Below are positions 7,220 through 11,091 of a stretch of DNA of 11,091 nt, piece by piece. The DNA comes from Gammaproteobacteria bacterium UBA6724 (GTDB taxonomy: Bacteria; Pseudomonadota; Gammaproteobacteria; Pseudomonadales; Azotimanducaceae), in contig DKIG01000046.1 of NCBI GenBank assembly GCA_002454165.1, forward strand, positions 1 through 11,091. The letters are read 5' to 3'. The translations under genes and the position numbers were made by a program. Within the stretch, counting starts at the first letter, position 1. Each line of letters starts with the position of its first letter. Under the pieces are notes generated by a model that saw nothing but the letters and a program-made list of their open reading frames with translations, did no database searches and was not told the DNA's origin.

Positions 7220-7893
7220 CTGTTTTATTGCGAAAAAGAGTAAATATTCGAGACAATCAAGAGGAGATAAAAGTATTCCATCCGTCCGGTACTCTGTCTC
7301 GGGAATCTCAAGAACGTGCTGAGAATTTGGATGTTTTTCTTGCCGAGAAGGTGCCGTCGCTGGCGGAGCGGATAATGCGGTTGCCAGATAAGACCACGCC
7401 AATTCGGAGGTGGTATCGGCTTGGTCAGGAACTGCGAAAAATTGTAGATAACAATGATCTGGTGTCACGTTTGGATGTACAAAATGGGCTTATATGGGAA
7501 GGGATTAAACAATACCTCCCGGAAACTATCGGCTTAAAAGGGGCGGGACAGGCATACGACTCAAATACCCCACGGCACGGAGACAGAGAGCATCTTCCGG
7601 TCTGTTATGCCGCCTCAAGCTATGCCTGGAAGGAAATAAAATGGTTGCGCCGTTGGGATGATTGGTGCGCCATTTACTATAGAGGAAGCATGTGGAGGGA
7701 TAAACGAATCATTGAGTCTTTGCGGAAGGAAATAACAGGAATGAAAGAATATCCCAAGCGTAAAGAGTTCAGAGAAATAATAAAAAATCTTGCTGCGCAA
7801 ACAACCGGAAAGCATATAGAAGTACTCAACGATTCGGTGATTGTCGACAAAGTGCATAGTGCGGTTGAACAGGCATTGGCTGATGTCGCATGA
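7216..7893 (+). CDS. Uncharacterised Trp-rich protein, partner of the GHKL ATPase
   Basis: I do not recognise this 225-residue family. The start ATG (7216-7218) overlaps the ATPase stop as ATGA, so the two genes are translationally coupled and probably made in fixed proportion. The protein is basic and looks mainly helical. Residues 30-105 form amphipathic helices including RRWYRLGQELRKIVD. A tryptophan-rich core spans about 138-160 (Trp138, Trp143, Trp147, Trp150, Trp160) around RRWDDWCAIYYRG, followed by a Lys/Arg-rich helical tail. No signal peptide, membrane segment, nuclease motif such as PD-(D/E)xK, or zinc-binding Cys set is visible. The tight coupling suggests it is a subunit, regulator or target-recognition partner of the ATPase. 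An enzyme of a diverged family cannot be excluded. Confidence 0.75.
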   Translation: MTVLLRKRVNIRDNQEEIKVFHPSGTLSRESQERAENLDVFLAEKVPSLAERIMRLPDKTTPIRRWYRLGQELRKIVDNNDLVSRLDVQNGLIWEGIKQYLPETIGLKGAGQAYDSNTPRHGDREHLPVCYAASSYAWKEIKWLRRWDDWCAIYYRGSMWRDKRIIESLRKEITGMKEYPKRKEFREIIKNLAAQTTGKHIEVLNDSVIVDKVHSAVEQALADVA

Positions 7894-7963
7894 ATGAGCA
7901 GGGTGTATTTGTCAACAACTGGAGAGGGTCGTGTGGTTTCTGGTGCAGTTATTGTGATTGATC

Positions 7964-7980
7964 TTTAACGAACAGTTAAA
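7964..7980. repeat. Inverted repeat TTTAAC-gaaca-GTTAAA between the cassette and guaA
   Basis: Six-base arms (7964-7969 and 7975-7980) flank a five-base loop. It lies 70 bases after the cassette and about 25 bases upstream of the guaA -35. No T-run follows, so it is not a standard terminator. The arms are the same hexamers as in the palindrome at 5147-5158, in the opposite order. Confidence 0.4.
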
Positions 7981-8004
7981 ACTCTGCGGCACACTATCAG
8001 TATT

Positions 8005-8032
8005 TTGCTCAGTAGACTTAGTTCCGTATAAT
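8005..8032 (+). promoter_or_regulatory. Sigma-70-type promoter for guaA
   Basis: A perfect -10 TATAAT (8027-8032) is preceded by TTGCTC (8005-8010) with a 16-base spacer. The transcript would start near 8039, leaving a leader of only about 20 bases with no clear Shine-Dalgarno before the ATG at 8061. This gives guaA its own promoter, independent of the cassette upstream. Confidence 0.6.
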
Positions 8033-8060
8033 CCAACCCTCGCTAATAATCAGTTTATCT

Positions 8061-9647
8061 ATGTCGTCAACCCATCCCGATATTCATCAGGAAAAAATCC
8101 TGATTTTGGACTTCGGCTCCCAGTACACCCAGCTGATAGCCCGTCGCTTGCGCGAGGTTGGTGTTTATTGCGAGATTCATCCATTTGATCTTGATGCAAA
8201 CAAAGCCATTGCCCTTGCGCCTATGGGCATAGTGCTGTCTGGCGGACCTGAATCGGTCACCGCGGAGGACCGACTGCATGTGCCAGATTATGTTTTCACT
8301 TTGGAAGTTCCAGTGTTGGGTATCTGTTACGGGATGCAGGCGATGGCGGAGCAGCTTGGCGGGCAGGTTGCAACTTCCACCAAACACGAGTTTGGCCATG
8401 CGCGAGTCAATCTGTCTGGAGAAAATACTTTGTTGGGCGATTTGTCCGATGCCGCAGGCGATGACGCGCCCTACCTTGATGTCTGGATGAGTCACGGCGA
8501 CAAGGTTGTACAGGTGCCTGTCGGTTTTGAGGTTGTCGGTAGCAGCGCCAATACTGACATTGCTGCGATGGCAGATGAGCAGAGAAAATTCTACGGGGTT
8601 CAATTTCATCCTGAGGTCAATCACACACTGCAAGGCGCGGCTATATTAAGTCGGTTTGTAAAGCGTGTCTGCGGCTGTCTGGCACTCTGGACACCAGCCA
8701 ATATAGTGCAGGATATTATTGATACTGTGCGGGCAAAGGTTGGTCGCGGCAGGGTGATGTTGGGTGTTTCCGGTGGCGTGGATTCTTCCGTCGTGGCGGC
8801 ATTGCTCTTGAGGGCAATTGGCGATCAGCTCAGCTGTGTGTTTGTTGACAATGGTCTGCTACGACAGGGCGAGGCGGAGCAGGTCAGTCGGATGCTGGAT
8901 GATGATGCCTTTGCGCTGAATATAATCAGGGTGTCTGCCGAAGAAAAGTTTCTCAATAACCTGAAGGGCATACAGGACCCGGAACAAAAAAGAAAGATTA
9001 TCGGTAACACTTTTATTGAAGTGTTTGACGAGGAAGCGGCGAAAATCACAGATGTTAAATTCCTTGCCCAGGGAACCATCTATCCTGATGTCATTGAGTC
9101 TGCAGGCAACAAAGATGGTAAGGCGCATGTCATCAAGTCGCATCACAATGTTGGCGGTCTGCCAGACCACATGCAGTTGGATCTCATTGAGCCGTTGCGG
9201 GAATTGTTCAAGGACGAAGTGAGGAAGATCGGTCTGGAAGTCGGGCTAACACATGATGTGGTCTTCCGTCATCCCTTCCCAGGTCCTGGATTGGGCGTCC
9301 GGATTCTGGGTGAGGTGAAGAAGCAATATACCGATCTCCTGCGGCAAGCCGATGCTATCTATCTGGAAGAATTAAGACAGGCTGATCTGTACGACAAGGT
9401 GAGTCAGGCTTTTGCTGTGTTTCTGCCGGTAAAATCAGTCGGCGTGGTCGGAGACACAAGGCGGTATGAATATGTTATTGCTCTCCGCGCGGTTGAGACT
9501 ATTGATTTTATGACAGCAAGATGGGCACGGTTGCCTTATGAATTTCTGGAACGAGTATCATCTCGAATTATTAACGAAATACCTGGTATTTCCCGGGTAA
9601 CTTACGATATATCTAGTAAGCCGCCGGCAACGATAGAGTGGGAGTAA
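8061..9647 (+). CDS. guaA: GMP synthase (glutamine-hydrolysing)
   Basis: It converts XMP to GMP using ATP and ammonia released from glutamine, the last step of de novo GMP synthesis in the cytosol. The 528-residue length is usual (E. coli 525). The class I glutamine amidotransferase domain has the nucleophile Cys89 in GICYGMQ and the His183-Pro-Glu185 pair in QFHPEVNH. The ATP pyrophosphatase domain has the P-loop SGGVDSS (237-243). The dimerisation domain ends in the highly conserved KPPATIEWE. The start ATG fits the family, with ILILDFGSQYTQLIARR beginning at residue 13. guaB, its common operon partner, is not upstream; instead guaA has its own promoter after the GHKL pair. Unlike putA it carries no repeat insertions. 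The product is unambiguous. Confidence 0.99.
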   Translation: MSSTHPDIHQEKILILDFGSQYTQLIARRLREVGVYCEIHPFDLDANKAIALAPMGIVLSGGPESVTAEDRLHVPDYVFTLEVPVLGICYGMQAMAEQLGGQVATSTKHEFGHARVNLSGENTLLGDLSDAAGDDAPYLDVWMSHGDKVVQVPVGFEVVGSSANTDIAAMADEQRKFYGVQFHPEVNHTLQGAAILSRFVKRVCGCLALWTPANIVQDIIDTVRAKVGRGRVMLGVSGGVDSSVVAALLLRAIGDQLSCVFVDNGLLRQGEAEQVSRMLDDDAFALNIIRVSAEEKFLNNLKGIQDPEQKRKIIGNTFIEVFDEEAAKITDVKFLAQGTIYPDVIESAGNKDGKAHVIKSHHNVGGLPDHMQLDLIEPLRELFKDEVRKIGLEVGLTHDVVFRHPFPGPGLGVRILGEVKKQYTDLLRQADAIYLEELRQADLYDKVSQAFAVFLPVKSVGVVGDTRRYEYVIALRAVETIDFMTARWARLPYEFLERVSSRIINEIPGISRVTYDISSKPPATIEWE

Positions 9648-9669
9648 TTGCGCGGCATTAAGTTTTTTT
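9645..9669 (+). terminator. Weak intrinsic terminator after guaA
   Basis: A short stem TAAT-(t)-GC / GC-ATTA (9645-9651 and 9655-9660) with loop GCG and one bulged base begins at the guaA stop codon. It is followed by AG and seven T (9663-9669). The stem is weak but the stem plus T-run layout fits Rho-independent termination. Confidence 0.4.
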
Positions 9670-9974
9670 ATTTATAAGGATTTACGATTTACCAACCTGT
9701 TACAAACCACCTGCATTTGCGATGTTTTTTACAAGGAAAGTTACAAACGGTTGCGACTACTGTGTTGCGGTTGCACCGATTCCGTGGTTATTGATTTCTG
9801 GCTTCATGCAAAAATTGTCTTACAAGCCGAGCCTTAGATTCGTTTCATTATTATCCAGAATTCAAGCAGGTCAGGACTGTAAACCCCGTTCCATTTCCGC
9901 GGAGGTATTCTACACTGTCATTTGCGCATTGATGGCAAACGGGTTGCGTGATTTAAGTTAAACTAAAAACCAAT
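9670..9974. other. Intergenic region without a convincing gene
   Basis: About 300 bases separate guaA from the ferredoxin gene. The only notable reading frame, 9722-9961, would encode 79 residues. It has no Shine-Dalgarno, no recognisable domain and a composition unlike its neighbours, so I do not call it. The nonamer GTTACAAAC occurs at 9699-9707 and again at 9740-9748. No tRNA fold was seen. A promoter for the next gene probably lies near 9929-9957. Confidence 0.6.
9929..9957 (+). promoter_or_regulatory. Tentative promoter for the ferredoxin-aacS pair
   Basis: TTGATG (9929-9934, four of six to TTGACA) and TTTAAG (9952-9957, four of six to TATAAT) are 17 bases apart. The resulting leader before the ATG at 9975 would be only about 10 bases, so a nearly leaderless transcript or another promoter is possible. 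No Shine-Dalgarno precedes the ATG. Confidence 0.25.
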
Positions 9975-10325
9975 ATGCCCACCATTAACTTCATACTCGC
10001 TGACGGCGCGGAACATGCCATTAACGGCGAAGTCGGCACGCCGGTCATGTATTTTGCAAAAAGAAACAAACTTTCAAGTATACTGACCGAGTACGACAGC
10101 CAATGTCGTTGCGCAACCTGTCATGTGTATATTGATCCGCAGTGGATTTCCAAGTTGCCAAAGATGGCTGACGATGATCGAGAGACACTGGAGTTTGTGG
10201 ACGGGGTGGATGATATGAGCCGGTTAATCTGTCAACTTAAAATTACGGACGAAATGGATGGATTGATTATGCATGTGCCAGAATCCCAGTATTGCGCCGC
10301 GGCGGAACCAGAATCAGGACGGTAG
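9975..10325 (+). CDS. Adrenodoxin-type [2Fe-2S] ferredoxin lacking the first ligand cysteine
   Basis: A 116-residue protein with the fold signature of the adrenodoxin/putidaredoxin family: an N-terminal beta strand (INFILADG), CATCHVYID, a DDMSRLICQL segment and the terminal MHVPESQ. These proteins carry single electrons to oxygenases or to cluster assembly, with ligands spaced C-x5-C-x2-C-x36-C. Here Cys46, Cys49 and Cys86 fit that spacing exactly, but the first ligand position, residue 40, is Tyr (TEYDSQCRCATCH). A further Cys44 lies two residues before Cys46 and might substitute. Family members normally read C-G-G at positions 40-42; here it is Y-D-S. ATG at 9975 gives the expected N-terminus. 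aacS starts five bases after the stop, suggesting cotranscription. The family is certain; whether it still holds a normal cluster is doubtful. Confidence 0.9.
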   Translation: MPTINFILADGAEHAINGEVGTPVMYFAKRNKLSSILTEYDSQCRCATCHVYIDPQWISKLPKMADDDRETLEFVDGVDDMSRLICQLKITDEMDGLIMHVPESQYCAAAEPESGR

Positions 10326-10330
10326 CCAAG

Positions 10331-11091
10331 TTGAGCAAGCAATCTCCACGGTCATCACCCTTATGGCGGCCGTCGTCGCAATCAGTCGCGAACAGCAACC
10401 TTGCCGCCTTCATTGACTCGGTGTCAAAAAGCCATCCATCGGTTGCCGATTATGATTCGCTATACGCGTGGAGCGTGGAATCGCCCGCCCAGTTTTGGGC
10501 TGCGGTGTGGGCGTTCACCGAGGTCATCAGCAGCAGCAGGTGCGACGCGGTGTTGACCGACGCCGAAGCCATGCCGGGTGCGCAATGGTTTAACGGGGCG
10601 CGGTTAAACTTTGCGGAAAATCTGCTGCGCTACCGCGATGACAAGGTCGCGATTATTTTTCACGGCGAGCACGACGCACCGACGCGCGCAATCACATACC
10701 GCGAGTTATACCAGGAAGTGGCGCGCTGCGCCGAGTTACTGAAATCTCTGGGCGTGATGCAAGGAGAACGTGTTGCCGGTTATCTGGCGAACACGCCCGA
10801 AGCGGTCGTCGCTAGCTTAGCGACCGCGAGCATCGGTGCCATCTGGTCGTCCTGCTCGCCGGACTTCGGCATCGCGGAAGTGACGCAACGCTTTGCGCAA
10901 ACGCAGCCGAAAGTTTTGTTCGCGGTTGATGGCTATCATTACAACGGCAAAAAAATCGATACGTTGAGCGCGGTTAAGTCGGTCGCGGAAAAAATACCGA
11001 GCATCAAGCGCGTCATCATCGTACCGTTTTTGAATTCAACGGCGAATGCTAAAACGCGCGCGCGCACCATTCAAGGCGCGATGATGTATGA
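10331..11091 (+). CDS. aacS: Acetoacetyl-CoA synthetase (acetoacetate-CoA ligase), 5' part
   Basis: It activates acetoacetate to acetoacetyl-CoA with ATP and CoA, through an acyl-adenylate, feeding ketone bodies or polyhydroxybutyrate-derived acetoacetate into thiolase reactions. The visible 253 residues match the family: PLWRPS at the N-terminus, the ACAS-type segment WSVESPAQFWAAVW, MPGAQWFNGARLNFAENLL, then GERVAGYLANTPEAVVAS, GAIWSSCSPDFG and LFAVDGYHYNGK. The window ends before the ATP-binding loop and catalytic lysine. I chose the TTG at 10331 because the frame is family-like from there on, the ferredoxin stop is only five bases upstream, and AGGA (10316-10319) lies 11 bases before it. 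The first in-frame ATG (10568) would delete conserved sequence. GC is high, similar to putA. Together with the ferredoxin it appears to form an operon. Confidence 0.93.
   Translation, partial: MSKQSPRSSPLWRPSSQSVANSNLAAFIDSVSKSHPSVADYDSLYAWSVESPAQFWAAVWAFTEVISSSRCDAVLTDAEAMPGAQWFNGARLNFAENLLRYRDDKVAIIFHGEHDAPTRAITYRELYQEVARCAELLKSLGVMQGERVAGYLANTPEAVVASLATASIGAIWSSCSPDFGIAEVTQRFAQTQPKVLFAVDGYHYNGKKIDTLSAVKSVAEKIPSIKRVIIVPFLNSTANAKTRARTIQGAMMY

Noticed and set aside
7178..7468. 96-residue minus-strand frame across the cassette junction
   Set aside because: Antisense to two better-supported genes, with no start context or recognisable product.
8067..8633. 188-residue minus-strand frame
   Set aside because: Fully inside guaA on the opposite strand, where the plus-strand product is unambiguous.
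9722..9961. Possible 79-residue gene
   Set aside because: No ribosome site, no recognisable domain, and ordinary intergenic composition. It could be reconsidered if conserved in relatives.
8061..9974. Integrative element at guaA
   Set aside because: The 3' end of guaA is a known island insertion site, but no integrase or repeated guaA end is present downstream, and the accessory pair lies on the 5' side.

Overview
The window looks like a chromosomal piece of a Gram-negative bacterium, most likely a gammaproteobacterium. I infer this from a long PutA of the proteobacterial type, an adrenodoxin-type ferredoxin, an acetoacetyl-CoA synthetase, Sel1 repeats and a hairpin resembling the dRS3 dispersed repeats of Neisseria. 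No rRNA or species-specific marker is present, so finer placement is not supported. Base composition is mixed. Sampled 60-base stretches of putA and of the last gene are about 53-65% GC, while two sampled stretches of the first gene of the central pair are about 42%.

Layout, left to right. (1) 1-438: the 3' end of a degraded, frameshifted Sel1-repeat gene. (2) 457-4773, minus strand: putA, a bifunctional proline dehydrogenase / P5C dehydrogenase. It keeps its catalytic residues but carries five separate tandem-repeat insertions. (3) 4774-5167: a divergent intergenic region with promoters facing both ways, a dRS3-like hairpin and a short palindrome. (4) 5168-7893, plus strand: two overlapping accessory genes, a GHKL (Hsp90/MORC-like) ATPase with a beta-sandwich-like tail and a small Trp-rich protein of unknown family. 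(5) 8061-9647: guaA (GMP synthetase) with its own promoter and a weak terminator. (6) 9670-9974: no convincing gene. (7) 9975-10325: an adrenodoxin-type [2Fe-2S] ferredoxin that lacks its first cluster cysteine. (8) 10331 to the window end: the 5' part of an acetoacetyl-CoA synthetase gene with a TTG start, five bases behind the ferredoxin stop.

How the genes fit together. putA (proline to glutamate), guaA (XMP to GMP) and aacS (acetoacetate to acetoacetyl-CoA) are ordinary metabolic genes with no shared pathway. The central pair differs in composition, is translationally coupled by an ATGA overlap and sits between two housekeeping genes, which is the profile of an acquired cassette. It is the best candidate here for an undescribed system. 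A role in defence or DNA-associated conflict is inference from the ATPase class, not something the sequence shows. The other two notable signals are the in-frame minisatellites in putA and the missing ferredoxin cysteine.
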